NCBI GenBank assembly: GCA_965371445.1 | Contig: CBDUYN010000196.1 | Coordinates: forward strand, 1-18,481 | Length of the DNA stretch: 18,481 nt | Direction of reading: 5' to 3' | DNA from: DASWIG01 sp965371445 | GTDB lineage: Bacteria; Acidobacteriota; Thermoanaerobaculia; Multivoradales; J023 | Part shown: piece after piece, positions 1 through 9,300 of the stretch | Position numbering within the stretch: position 1 is the first letter of the stretch | Layout: the number at the start of each line of letters is the position of its first letter | Position numbers and translations under genes: made by a program | The notes under the pieces: generated by a model | The model's database searches: none | The model's input: the letters and a program-made list of their open reading frames with translations, nothing else | Told to the model about the DNA's origin: nothing

Positions 1-1977
1 TCCGGAGAGGGTCCGAAGCACGAGGACGAGGTCGTCGCCGGTCGTCCCCGCGACGTGGAGGGCCGGCAGCTCCGGTCCGTCCTCGCCAAGGCGCAGGCCG
101 GCGCCGTCGAGCGTGAAATCGGCCGTCCAGGCCTCGGGCGAGCCGCGCAGGTCGACGCTCCCTGTCACTTCGCCGGCCGTCTCGTCGAGGAATTGGGCGA
201 GATCGAGGCGCTCGATCGTGACGGTCCCCTCGCCGCTCTTCTCGAACGGTCTTCCCGAACCGGTCAGGACGACGCCGGAGCGAGCGTGCTCCCAACGCCC
301 CTCAAGACTCGCCTCGGGATCGCGAAGCGTGCCGCGCACGTTGGCCGTGGCGAGGATGCGGCCGGCGAGCCGCGCCTCGACTTCAGGGTCGAGCTCGGCG
401 AGGAGCCCCGGCCACCTTTCGCGGAGCCCGGCGACGGCGTCCGCGAGGTCGGGGAGGTCGAGGACGACGCGGGTTTCCTGGAGCTCGCCTTCGCCGAGCC
501 GCGCCCAGGAGGGCGCGGCGAGCCGGCCGCCGGCCTCGCGGCGTCCCGGTTCGGCGGCCAGGAGCTTGAGCTCGAAAACGAGCGCCAGAGGGGCCGTCTC
601 CTCGAGGGTGTGGGCCCGGGCCTCGGCGAGGATCTCGGCACCGCGCCGCCAGGCGATCTCGACGCGTCCCGTGGGAGCACCGGGCTCTTCAGCGCGAACG
701 GTGGCGTGGACGTCGACGCCGAGCTCGGTGCCGGCGAGGGCCAGGGTGTCGTAGAGGTCCGCGTCGAGCCACGGCCGCAGAACCTCCGCCGGCAGCGCGG
801 CGGCCGTGGCGTGGACCTCGCCGGCGAGGGAATCGAGGACGGGACCGTCCTCGTCGAGCCGTCCGTCGACGAGGCGAAGCGTCGCGTGGGCGAGATCGGT
901 GCCGTCCTGGTGCCAGCGCAGCTCGCCGTCGCCCGCGATCTGCGGCGTGGCGTCGGGGTCGCTCTTGAGGTGAAGCTCGAGGTCGAGGAGCGACGGCCGG
1001 CCCTGGGGCCGGGCGGCGTCGCCGATCCAGGGCTCGAGGAGCTCGGAGGGAAAGGCGACCGTCACGACGTCGAGCTGTCCCTGGAAACGGCGCAGGTCGA
1101 CCTCGCCGACGGCCTCCAGGTGGGCCTCCGGACCGTCGTCGGCGTCTGCCCCGCTCAGCAGGAAGGAGGGGTCGCCGTCGAGGTCGACGTCGAGCTTCAG
1201 GGCTCCCTCGCCGTCGAGCTCGGCGGAGCCGGTGAGCCGTAAGGTGCCGCTCGCGACGGAAATCTCGTCGAGACGATAGGGTCCGGCCGGCGATCCGGCG
1301 GCGAGAGGGCCGGCGGCTTTGACGGAGACCGCCAGCTCGAGGCTCGCCTCGCGCTCGCGGACGATCGTCGCCTTCGCCTCCTCACCTTCCTGGACGGCGA
1401 GCTCGAAGCGGCCCGCGCCGAGCGACCCCGCGATCCGCGGCCAGCGGACGCTCCAGGCCTCGTCCTCGACCGTGCCGTCGACGAGGACCACCTTGCCGAC
1501 TTCGAGGGCGATTTCCGCGTCGCCGCCGTCGTCCCGGGTTTCGGGCATCGGCCGGCGCAGGTCGAGGACCGGGCCTTCGACCACGAGCAAGCGCAGGAGC
1601 CTGGGCTCGCCCAAAAGCTCGCCCCAGGTGAAATCGACGCTCAGCTTGCGGGTGGTGAGGAAGGGCTCGGCGTCGCCGGCCGCGAGGGAGAGGTCCGTCA
1701 GCACGAGCGAGCTTTCGGTGAGCGAGAGGTCGACGCCCCCGGCCACGAGGCGGACGCCGCTCTGCTGCTCCAGCGTACGGCCAACGATTTGGAGGAGCGC
1801 CTTTTGTACGGTCTCGGTGTGTAGCGCCGCGAAGAGGACCGCGACGAGAAGGGGGACCAGCAACAAGGCAGCCAGCAGAGGCCGTAGAAGCCTCCTCTGG
1901 GGGCCTGGAGAGTCGGGGGAAAGTGCCGGCGTTTCGCCGGGGGGCGTCTGCATCTTGGAAAATCGCCGTTCTGGCAT
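1..1977 (-). CDS. AsmA/TamB-like envelope protein, 3' end beyond window
   Basis: The minus strand stays open from the ATG at 1977 to the left edge (659 codons, no stop), so the C-terminus is missing. The protein starts with a short basic stretch (QRRLLRP) and one hydrophobic segment at about residues 30-52 (LLAALLLVPLLVAVLFAAL), then a long Asp/Leu/Gly-rich region with beta-type periodicity. The segment after the anchor (VGRTLEQQSGVRLVAGGVDL, then LLGEPRLLRLLVVEGPVLDL) resembles the N-terminus of AsmA/TamB proteins, in which an anchored helix leads into a long periplasmic beta-groove used in outer-membrane lipid or protein traffic. This assignment rests on sequence style. Neither ATG 1977 nor ATG 1953 has a clear ribosome-binding site, so the start is uncertain. 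It is divergent from the secreted TPR gene at 2019. Confidence 0.65.
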   Translation of the reverse strand, partial: MPERRFSKMQTPPGETPALSPDSPGPQRRLLRPLLAALLLVPLLVAVLFAALHTETVQKALLQIVGRTLEQQSGVRLVAGGVDLSLTESSLVLTDLSLAAGDAEPFLTTRKLSVDFTWGELLGEPRLLRLLVVEGPVLDLRRPMPETRDDGGDAEIALEVGKVVLVDGTVEDEAWSVRWPRIAGSLGAGRFELAVQEGEEAKATIVREREASLELAVSVKAAGPLAAGSPAGPYRLDEISVASGTLRLTGSAELDGEGALKLDVDLDGDPSFLLSGADADDGPEAHLEAVGEVDLRRFQGQLDVVTVAFPSELLEPWIGDAARPQGRPSLLDLELHLKSDPDATPQIAGDGELRWHQDGTDLAHATLRLVDGRLDEDGPVLDSLAGEVHATAAALPAEVLRPWLDADLYDTLALAGTELGVDVHATVRAEEPGAPTGRVEIAWRRGAEILAEARAHTLEETAPLALVFELKLLAAEPGRREAGGRLAAPSWARLGEGELQETRVVLDLPDLADAVAGLRERWPGLLAELDPEVEARLAGRILATANVRGTLRDPEASLEGRWEHARSGVVLTGSGRPFEKSGEGTVTIERLDLAQFLDETAGEVTGSVDLRGSPEAWTADFTLDGAGLRLGEDGPELPALHVAGTTGDDLVLVLRTLSG

Positions 1978-2005
1978 AGAATCATAGCGCACAGAAACCC
2001 ACCAT

Positions 2006-2010
2006 GGAGG
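2006..2010 (+). promoter_or_regulatory. Shine-Dalgarno GGAGG that decides the start of the secreted TPR gene
   Basis: GGAGG lies 8 nt before the in-frame GTG at 2019. The in-frame ATG at 2004 overlaps this site and has no ribosome-binding site of its own, so GTG 2019 is the better start. Confidence 0.65.
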
Positions 2011-2018
2011 ACCCAACG

Positions 2019-2882
2019 GTGAGCTCCTTAACCAGAAATCTCTCCCAGACGACGACCGCAGTCCTCGGCCTGACGCTAGTCCTCAGCGTGACACCGTGGC
2101 TGGCGTCGGCGGCCGCCGCTCAGAGGCCCAAGCCGCCACCGCCGCCGACCCAGAGCCAGCCGTCCCAGAGCCAGCCGTCCCAGAGCCAGCCGGGCGCCGA
2201 CAAGGCCGCGAGGAGCCTCGCCCGAGTCGAGCAGAAGCTCCTGGCCTACGCCACCGCCGCGGCCCGCAAGGAGCTTGGCGACCTGGCGAAGCAGCAGGGA
2301 GACGCCCGGGTCCTCGTCGCCCTCGGCCGCATCCTGGAACAGGAGAAGGCCTACAAGGACGCGGAGAAGCGCTACCGCGACGCGGGCAAGCTGGCCCCGA
2401 AGGATCCGGCTCCCTGGGCCCACCTCGGCTTCGCCTATTTCCACCAAAAGCGGGAAGGCGACGGCAAGAAGGCTTACCAGGAAGCCGCAAAGCGCGCCCA
2501 GGCCGCGGTCAAGAGGGATCCGAAAGATGCCACGGCCCGGTACTACCTTGGCGTCGCGAACCTCTATCTCGGCCAGTACGCCGCGGCGACGGCGAACCTG
2601 GAGAAGGCTCGGGCGCTCTCGCCCGGGGACCCGATGCCGGTCTATCAGCTCGGCATGACCCGGGTTCTCGAGAAGAAGTGGCAGGAAGGGATCACGCTCT
2701 TGAGCGAGGCGATCGAGATGAGAGGGAACCTGGCCTACGCCTACTACTACCGTGGCCAGGCGGCGAGCCGGTTGAGCAAGAAGGACATGTTGATCGCCGA
2801 CCTGAAGCGGTTCCTCGAGCTGGCGCCGGAAGCGCCGGAGGCGCCGCTCGCGGCGCGTACGGTGGCGGCGGCGAAGCGCTAG
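2019..2882 (+). CDS. Secreted TPR-repeat protein
   Basis: A 287-residue protein from GTG 2019 (292 if ATG 2004 is used). It begins with a signal peptide: a short N-region with Arg, a hydrophobic core (TAVLGLTLVLSVTPWLASA) and a cleavage-like ASAAAAQ. A Pro-rich linker follows with PPPPP and three QSQP repeats. From about residue 60 there are helical repeats with TPR spacing, for example ARVLVALGRILEQEKAYKDA, PWAHLGFAYFHQKREGDGKK, ARYYLGVANLYLGQYAAATA and AYYYRGQAASRLSKK. TPR domains bind proteins or peptides; the likely place of action is the periplasm or cell exterior. No catalytic domain is visible. It is convergent with the FG-GAP gene ending at 2917, with only 34 bp between, and divergent from the TamB-like gene. 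The specific partner is unknown. Confidence 0.8.
   Translation: MSSLTRNLSQTTTAVLGLTLVLSVTPWLASAAAAQRPKPPPPPTQSQPSQSQPSQSQPGADKAARSLARVEQKLLAYATAAARKELGDLAKQQGDARVLVALGRILEQEKAYKDAEKRYRDAGKLAPKDPAPWAHLGFAYFHQKREGDGKKAYQEAAKRAQAAVKRDPKDATARYYLGVANLYLGQYAAATANLEKARALSPGDPMPVYQLGMTRVLEKKWQEGITLLSEAIEMRGNLAYAYYYRGQAASRLSKKDMLIADLKRFLELAPEAPEAPLAARTVAAAKR
2151..2192 (+). repeat. 15-bp tandem repeat (2.8 copies) coding QSQPS
   Basis: The unit CAGAGCCAGCCGTCC occurs at 2151-2165 and 2166-2180, and its first 12 bases again at 2181-2192. It encodes the low-complexity linker between signal peptide and TPR domain. Copy number could change by slippage without breaking the frame. Confidence 0.9.
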
Positions 2883-2916
2883 CGGGACCCGAAGAGACGA
2901 TTCGGCGTCCTGCGTC

Positions 2917-4290
2917 CTACCCGGGGTCGAGCACCCAGAGGACGCTCCAACCGCTCCGCCGCCCCCGGACGAGAACCTCGGCTCGGCCGTCGCCGTCGAT
3001 GTCCCGCACCTCCGGCCGTCCCCGGATCACCAGCTCCGGCTCACCCTCCGTAGCCTGCGCGGCGTCGGGCGAGCCGAGCTCCACCTCCCAGCGCGGACGC
3101 TTCTCCAGCACCTGCTTTTTACCGGAGGCGAGGATCCCCGCGAAGACGCGCAGGTCGACACCGGAGCGGGCCACGAGGTCCGCTGCGCCGTCGCCCGTCA
3201 CGTCGACGCCGAAGCTCCACACGGCCTGGCGCGCCGGCACGACCGTACGCAACGGGATCGAATGGAAGCGAGCGTCGGCACGGCCGGGATACGCCTCGAC
3301 GATCAGCTTCTTGCCCCCCAGCCCCTCCGGCTGCACGACGACCAGGTCGAGCAGGCCGTCGCCCGTCACGTCGACGGCGGTCGGATCGAGCCGTTGCCAG
3401 CGATGGCTCGCTGTCTCCACCTTGAGCGACGCTCCCCTTCCGGTCCGGCTGCGGTCGCCGCCGCGCAGGGGGAAAACGCGCAGCTTCTTTTGCTCGAAGA
3501 GTCCGATCTGCCGCGCGCTCACGGTGGCCACCAGGAGCGCTGGGACACCGTTCAGATCCGCGTACCAGCTGTCCACGACCTCCTCCGCGTCAGGTAGCCA
3601 GGACCAGGCTTCGACCCTCTCCTCCCCGGGACCGAGAAGAAGCGTCCGCAAACGTCGGGTACCCAGAGCCTCCGGACCCACGACGAAAAGCGGCTCCTGC
3701 CCCGGCCGTTCGACGAGCCGCACCCGCGGCGTCGAAAGGACGAGCCCCGTCGGCCGGCGCCGGGCGCGTCGCGGCAGCTCACGCTCCAGGGCGGCGGCGA
3801 GCCTTCCGTCGTCGTCCGGCGCGAAGGTCGTGAGGCGGCCGATCTGCGGCACCGTGAGCGGCGAAGCGAGGAAGCCGCCGGCAGCGAGCTCCCTCAGGTC
3901 GACCTCGGCTTCCAGGACGACGACGGGCGCGGTGACTTCGATCCTCTCGCCCACCGTCCCGGCTCGGTAGAGCTTGCCAGGCTCGCCCAGGACGACATCG
4001 CGGCGTCCGTCGCCGTCGAGGTCGAAAACGGCGACGGTGTCGATCTCCCGGGGGAGAGAGGTGGAGAGCAGGCGAAGCTCCGTCGAGCCCGAATCGAGGT
4101 GGTAAAGCTGAGGAGGGCCTTGTTCCGGCGGGGCGACGAGCAGCAGGAGACCCTGGGCGACGTCGAGCAACTTTCCCTCGACGGCGACGGCGATCAGGCG
4201 TCCGCCGTCGAGGTCGCGCGTTTCGACCCGGGAGTCGGCGCGAGCCGACAAGGTGGCGAGCAGGAGCGCCGCGGCCAGGGTCCGGATCAT
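2917..4290 (-). CDS. Secreted FG-GAP/VCBS repeat protein (second of a coupled pair)
   Basis: A 457-residue protein. The ATG at 4290 is chosen because it starts a clear signal peptide (MIRTLAAALLLATLSARADS), follows GGAGGG, and overlaps the upstream stop as ATGA (4287-4290). The upstream in-frame extension is Arg-rich out-of-frame sequence of the neighbour. Ca-binding-type FG-GAP loops are seen at about residue 90 (DLDGDGRRD), 307 (DVTGDGLLD), 363 (DVTGDGAAD) and 430 (DIDGDGRAE). Such repeats form beta-propellers, as in integrin alpha chains and many secreted bacterial proteins. No enzyme domain is visible, so the role is open. The overlap with the other FG-GAP gene indicates translational coupling and probably a joint function. 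Confidence 0.85.
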   Translation of the reverse strand: MIRTLAAALLLATLSARADSRVETRDLDGGRLIAVAVEGKLLDVAQGLLLLVAPPEQGPPQLYHLDSGSTELRLLSTSLPREIDTVAVFDLDGDGRRDVVLGEPGKLYRAGTVGERIEVTAPVVVLEAEVDLRELAAGGFLASPLTVPQIGRLTTFAPDDDGRLAAALERELPRRARRRPTGLVLSTPRVRLVERPGQEPLFVVGPEALGTRRLRTLLLGPGEERVEAWSWLPDAEEVVDSWYADLNGVPALLVATVSARQIGLFEQKKLRVFPLRGGDRSRTGRGASLKVETASHRWQRLDPTAVDVTGDGLLDLVVVQPEGLGGKKLIVEAYPGRADARFHSIPLRTVVPARQAVWSFGVDVTGDGAADLVARSGVDLRVFAGILASGKKQVLEKRPRWEVELGSPDAAQATEGEPELVIRGRPEVRDIDGDGRAEVLVRGRRSGWSVLWVLDPG

Positions 4291-5987
4291 CTCTCGCCCT
4301 CCCCGCCGCTCAGGTAGACGTCGAGCCGCACCGGCAGCGTCGCCGCGTTCTCGTCGTTCCTCTGCGGCTGGATGACGAGCAGGTCGCTCAACTCGTCGGC
4401 GTCGTAGTCCTCGACTCGAACGAGGGCGAGGTCGCGCGGCGCCTCTTCGAGGCGCAGGACGAGATCCGGCTGCGCCGCGTAGAAGCAATCCTCACGTCCG
4501 CGGTGGATCGTGACGTCCTTGCCGCGGCCCATCTGGAGGAAGTCGAGCCGCCCGTCGCCATCGAAGTCGCCCGCGAACTGCGACAACTGGCCAAGCGTCA
4601 GGTTGTTTAAGTTGAGGCGGAACTTCCCCGACAGGTCGAGGTCACGGACCTCGCGAAACGAGCCCCGCTCGTCCTGGCAGAAAATGTGGAAGTCAAGGCC
4701 CACACTGATCGATTTCGTGGCCAGGATCCGTACCGCTTGAAAAAGCGAGAAGTCGAGCGTCAGGGTGACGAGGTCCGAGCGCCCGTCGCCGTTTAGGTCC
4801 TCGAAACCTCCGGGGAGGAACATGTCGTCCTCGTCGCCGCCGAAGGCGTAGCCGAGGGCGATGAGCTCGGCGTAGGGCTCGGCGGTCCTCTCGAAATCCG
4901 TGCCGGAACGATAGAAACGATAACGGAACGGCGGACGCTTGGCCTCCTTGAGCCCCTTGCGAAAACCCGCGTCCTCGGCGCTCAAGTCCTCCTCGGTGAC
5001 GTACTCGGCGACGCCGTCGCCGTCGAGGTCGCCGAAGTAGACGACACGCGGCCGCCCGCGCTGTCGTTTCCTTTCCTCCCCCGCCTCATCGACGAATTCG
5101 GCCTCGTCGACCGGCGCACGGTACCGCTCGGGCGGTGGCTCGCCGAGAGGCGCCCGGGGCGGCTCGAAGCGTCCGCCGCCAGAGTTGCGCAGGACGTGGA
5201 AGCGTTCGAAGCGCTCGCGGGGATGGAGCAGCACGAGGTCCGGCAAGCCGTCGCCGTCGAGGTCGCGCACCTCGGGCAAGGGGTGGTGGCGAACGAGCTC
5301 CCCGCCTCGGCCTGCTTCGGGGTAGACGAGCCGTGCGGCCGGCTCCGTTCGCAGGCCGCCTTCGCCGCTCAGGAAAACTGTAGCGCCATGGTCCGTCGGG
5401 AAAAGGACGTCGCCTCTGCCGTCACCGTCGAGATCGTGGACAAGGCCGAGATCGGGCAAGAAGCTCTCCGTTCGCGCCAGGAGGGAGCGTTCTTCGACGA
5501 GGCCTTGAAGGCGCAGCTTACCGTTCTCAAGCCGTAGCTCGGAAAGCCCGCCGTCGCGCAGGACGAGGATCGGATGGCCCGGTGGTCCCGCGGCGAGCGA
5601 CAGCACCGACGACGGCAGGTCGAGGGGCGCCGCGGCGGCGGTGAAGGTGCCGTCGGCCGAGCCCGCGAAGACCCAGAGCTCGCGGCGGTCGAAGAGCGCC
5701 GGGATGATCGTCAGGACCTCGACGAGCCCTTCGACGTCGTCCATCTCGGCGCTCTCTTCGATCGAGATCTCGTCCCATTCGGTGTAGGCAACGACGACGG
5801 CGAGGTCGCGGAAGCCGTCGCCGTCGAGGTCGGCGGGGACGATGGCCGCGGGAGCGCCGGGAAGCTCCAGGGACGTGTGACGGAGCGCCAGGCGTTCGCG
5901 GCGCGGCGCGGCCTCGGCCGGCGGGAGGCAGAGCGCGCAGAGGAGGAGGACGACGGTTCGCAGGGTGTTCCCCTTTGGGTAGGACAA
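4287..5987 (-). CDS. Secreted FG-GAP/VCBS repeat protein (first of a coupled pair)
   Basis: About 566 residues from the TTG at 5987. The signal peptide reads LRTVVLLLCALCLPPAEAAP. No ATG fits: the in-frame ATGs at 6086 and 6071 would add about 40 unsuitable residues before the hydrophobic core. TTG 5987 follows AAGGGGA with suitable spacing. CTG 5963, behind AAAGGGGA, would give an even more typical signal peptide. Seven DxDxDG-type loops occur at about residues 53, 185, 242, 320, 397, 474 and 527; the last one (DYDADELSD) is degenerate. This suggests a seven-bladed beta-propeller, binding Ca2+ in the loops and acting outside the cytoplasm. An acidic/basic insert lies near residues 290-315. 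The ATGA overlap with the next FG-GAP gene indicates one operon. Function beyond the fold is unknown. Confidence 0.8.
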   Translation of the reverse strand: MSYPKGNTLRTVVLLLCALCLPPAEAAPRRERLALRHTSLELPGAPAAIVPADLDGDGFRDLAVVVAYTEWDEISIEESAEMDDVEGLVEVLTIIPALFDRRELWVFAGSADGTFTAAAAPLDLPSSVLSLAAGPPGHPILVLRDGGLSELRLENGKLRLQGLVEERSLLARTESFLPDLGLVHDLDGDGRGDVLFPTDHGATVFLSGEGGLRTEPAARLVYPEAGRGGELVRHHPLPEVRDLDGDGLPDLVLLHPRERFERFHVLRNSGGGRFEPPRAPLGEPPPERYRAPVDEAEFVDEAGEERKRQRGRPRVVYFGDLDGDGVAEYVTEEDLSAEDAGFRKGLKEAKRPPFRYRFYRSGTDFERTAEPYAELIALGYAFGGDEDDMFLPGGFEDLNGDGRSDLVTLTLDFSLFQAVRILATKSISVGLDFHIFCQDERGSFREVRDLDLSGKFRLNLNNLTLGQLSQFAGDFDGDGRLDFLQMGRGKDVTIHRGREDCFYAAQPDLVLRLEEAPRDLALVRVEDYDADELSDLLVIQPQRNDENAATLPVRLDVYLSGGEGER

Positions 5988-6155
5988 CGGCTGATTCCCC
6001 TTGTCTTCTTCGAGAGGTCGCTTGGTATCGTTTGGGGGTATTGAGTATGTACTGGCGCTGCGCGACGGCATCACGGGTAGGAACAAGGCAGGCTTCTGGG
6101 GGGCCAGGACAGGCTCCTCTGGGAGGCCCCTTCAGGGGTCTTTTCATCTATAGCA

Positions 6156-6171
6156 CGGGGCTTTAGCCCCG
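6156..6171. repeat. Palindrome CGGGGCT-TT-AGCCCCG
   Basis: A perfect 7-bp inverted repeat with a 2-nt centre, the first of three stronger palindromes in this gap. Such GC-rich motifs are often dispersed intergenic repeat families; whether this one recurs in the genome cannot be seen here. Confidence 0.75.
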
Positions 6172-6212
6172 GGCGAGGGCGGCGCGAGTTAGAGCGATCC
6201 TCTCTTCCGGAC

Positions 6213-6229
6213 GGCAGGCAGAGCCTGCC
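6213..6229. repeat. Palindrome GGCAGGC-AGA-GCCTGCC
   Basis: A perfect 7-bp inverted repeat with a 3-nt loop, placed between the two other palindromes of the gap. It probably belongs to a dispersed intergenic repeat family (inference). Confidence 0.75.
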
Positions 6230-6260
6230 CTACAAGACGACGCGGAGCGTCGGAGAAGAG

Positions 6261-6280
6261 CCACGGGTTCACACCCGTGG
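6261..6280. repeat. Palindrome CCACGGGT-TCAC-ACCCGTGG
   Basis: A perfect 8-bp inverted repeat with a 4-nt loop, 24 bp beyond the stop of the helicase gene. On the minus strand it could act as a 3' hairpin of that mRNA, but there is no T-run, so it is a poor intrinsic terminator. Confidence 0.75.
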
Positions 6281-6303
6281 TTCTTCGGCTGTTCTTCGCC
6301 TCG

Positions 6304-9300
6304 CTAGCCTTGCCGCCACACCACCTCCACCCACGGCACCTCCCAGCGCTCACAGCTGAGCTGCTCGCGAAAGTCCCCCGTCGAATCCTCCGCCCGCCGC
6401 TCGACCATCGCCAGGACACGAATCGCCTCGATCCCCGGCAACCGCTCCCCCCACGTCCGGACCGCCTCGGCGGAAAGCGCCGCGACGATCTCGCCGGCCT
6501 GATTGCAGAGCCGAATCCGGGCGGCGCCGATCCCCACCGGACCGAGCACCGAGCCGGGTCCGAGCGCCGCCAGCCGGCGGTGGATCGGGTCGCTCGGGGC
6601 GCGCTGCCCGGCGAAGTCGAGGAAGACGTCGCCCAGGCTGAGGACGTCGTAACGCCGAGCGAGGAGGTCCTCGCTCGGCGCCGAGAGGCGCGGCTCGCGG
6701 CGCTCGGCGTGCTTTCCCGTGACCAGGCCGACGTGCGGATTCGACGCGTCGGCGCGCTCAAAGAGACAGAGCGTCTGCCGCGCCCGCGTCATGGCGACGT
6801 AGTAGAGCCGGCGCCCCTCCTCGACGTCCTCGTCGACGTTCCAGCCGCCGTCGGCGACGAAGACGTGCCGGAACTCCAGACCCTTCGCCGCATGGACGGT
6901 CAAAAGCCGCACCCCCTCGCCGAAGGCCGGCTCTCGCCGCCGCTCGGCGAGGGCCTCACTTAAAAACTCGACCGTCGACGCGCTACCCACCTCGGCGTCG
7001 CCGGTCTCCTCGTGCCACTCCTCGAGGATCTCCTCAAGAAGCGTCCACCAGGGATTCTCGGCGTCCAGGCCCCGCATCTCCTGCAAGCGCTCTGCAAGCT
7101 GCGAAGCACGACAGGTCATGTTTCGCTCCGCCGTCATCGTGTCAAAAAACCTTGCTATCTCGCGAACGCGCACGAGCCGGGGCGGCGGGCTTTCCGGCGT
7201 CCAGCTGAGCGGAATCTCCTCCGCCTCGAGAACGGAACGGACGCTCGCCAGGACGTCGTGGGTCCGCCCCAAAACGGCACAGTCCTGCCAGGCGAGCCCC
7301 GGGTCGAGCCGCACGAGCTCGCGCAGCCGGCCGGCGACCGCCACCGCCTGGCCTCCGGCGCCCTTGACGCGCAGCACCGCGACGCGCTCGCCCGACGGAC
7401 CGCGCCGCCGCGCCGCATCGACGCGAATCGGATGCTCGCGCTTCATGCGGCCGCCGTTTTCCCCGATCACCGCGTTGGCACACTCGACGATGTGGGCCGT
7501 CGAACGGTAGCACTCCGTCAGGTAGGCGACCTCGGCGTCGTAGTCGTCGCGGAAGCGGCGGATAAACTCGACGCTCGCCCCGGTAAAACCGTAGATCGAC
7601 TGGTCGTCGTCGCCCACCGCCAGGATCGCAAGGCGCCGTTTGGCGTCGTCCGCTTGGGTGTCACCGTCCTCGGCGTGGCGGCCGGCGATCGCGGCGACGA
7701 GCTCGTACTGGTCGCGGTTGACGTCCTGGTACTCGTCGACCAGGATGTGGCTGTAGCCCGCCAGGAGACGCTCGCGCAGCTCGTCGGTGCCGAGCCCCAA
7801 CAGCTCGTCGCCGCCACGCAGCAGCTCGATCGCTTCGGGGATCAGGCGGGCGAAATCCGGCTCGCGCCGTTCGTCCTTCGCCTCCCAGGGACGCTCGCCC
7901 CAGGCCACGAACGACGTCCCCGTCAACCGCATGGCGAGCGCGTGATAGGTCGAGACGGTGACGCCGCGGGCGTCCTCACCCACCAGCTCGCGGAGCCGGC
8001 GGCGGATCTCCAGAGCCGCGTTGCGGTTGAAGCAGAGGACGAGGATCGAGCGCGCCGGCACCCGCACGACGCGTAGCAGGTAGGCCGCGCGGTGGACGAC
8101 CACCCGCGTCTTGCCCGAGCCCGGACCCGCCAGGATCAGGAGGTTACGCTCCGCCTCCGCGGCGACGAGCGCGATCTGCTGGGGATTTTGCAGCTCGTCG
8201 ACGATGTGGCGAAACGAGTCTCGTCCCGTGGCGCGGGCGATCACCTCCTCTTCGCCGGCGAAGTAGGCCTTGACGAAGCGGCTCCGGCCGAGCTCGAAGT
8301 AGTCCTGCACCAGCCGCAGGGCCGAGCGGACTTTTTCCATGCCGAGCTCGGCGTAGCGGGCCATGACGTGGATCTGGAAGGTGCGCTCGCCGTAGTGCTC
8401 CTCGAGCGGCTTGAAGTCGCCCTGCGAGTAGCCGCGGCCGCGCGCCCCCTCGTCGAGCCGGAGCGTCATCGCCTGGCGAAAGACCGCGAGGCCCTGCTGG
8501 AGCTGGACGACTTTTTGCTCGTGGAGGAAAAGCAGCGCCCGCTCCGCCGCCGCCAGGTAGTCGCGGACCTGTCCGCGCAGCACCAGGTCGCCGCGGATCG
8601 CCGCGACGAGCTCGGCGCTTCCCACCTCGACCAGGATCTTTCCCGTCGCCTCCGCCGGCACCTCCGCCAGGAGGCGTTTCAGCACTACACCGGCCAGCGC
8701 CTGGCGGCGCTCGGCCAGCTCGCGCAGGGTCTGCCAGGAGCGCCCGAGACGAACCCGGTAGCGTCCACGGGCGCGATAGGAGAGCTCGAGGCTGCCGTGG
8801 CGTCCGGCGAGGCCCTTGCCGTCCTCGGAGAGGCTGCGGAGCAGACGTAGCAGGACCTCCGGGTTCGACGGATGCTCCTCGTCGCGCAGCCGCTGGTTCA
8901 AGGCCCGAAGCGATAGCTCGAGCCATTCGCCGCCCGGCTCGGCGTCGGGGGCGTGGGTGGCCATCACGTCGATCAGGGCGCGCTCCAGGGCGCAGATCCT
9001 GCCGAAGACGACGCTGGCGTTGCCGCGTCCGCGCCGCCGCACGTACGCCGAGAGGCGCAGGCCGCGGTCGACGAGCCCGGCCTCCGACATCTCGTGCAGG
9101 ACTCGTAGCACCTTCTGCGCCGGGGTCTCGCGATCGTCCTCGGCCGTGGGCCAGCGCACGTCCTGGCGCTCGGCGATCTGGTCGGCGCTCAGGCCCTGGT
9201 CGGGCTCGGCGTTGATCAAGGCCCGCAGGATCGCGAGCCACCGGCGGCCCTCGGCTTTCGAGAGCCGCAGGCCGGCGATTCGCTGCTCCGCCTCCTCGAG

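Larger units (their letters stand above)
5988..6303. other. Intergenic region with a row of short palindromes
   Basis: No convincing gene is present. The region lies after the minus-strand helicase gene and before the FG-GAP operon. It contains four short hairpin motifs between 6125 and 6280. CCCCT-TC-AGGGG (6127-6138), followed by TCTTTT, looks like a plus-strand terminator although no plus-strand gene precedes it. The promoter of the FG-GAP operon should lie at about 5990-6120 on the minus strand; no clear -35/-10 pair was found. Confidence 0.6.

Noticed and set aside
55..1242. Long plus-strand ORF of 395 codons
   Set aside because: It is antisense to the TamB/AsmA-like frame, which has an anchor segment and an uninterrupted reading to the edge. 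The plus-strand protein is a low-complexity product of high GC.
2883..2916. Terminator between the convergent TPR and FG-GAP genes
   Set aside because: Only a 5-bp stem (CCGAA/TTCGG) without a T-run; too weak to call.
2096..3970. Plus-strand ORF of 624 codons
   Set aside because: It overlaps the secreted TPR gene out of frame and the FG-GAP gene antisense, is Arg/Pro/Ser-rich and has no domain.
4000..5830. Repeated GTCGCCGTCGAGGTC-like motifs on the plus strand as possible regulatory repeats
   Set aside because: They are the codons of the repeated DLDGDG loops of the FG-GAP proteins.
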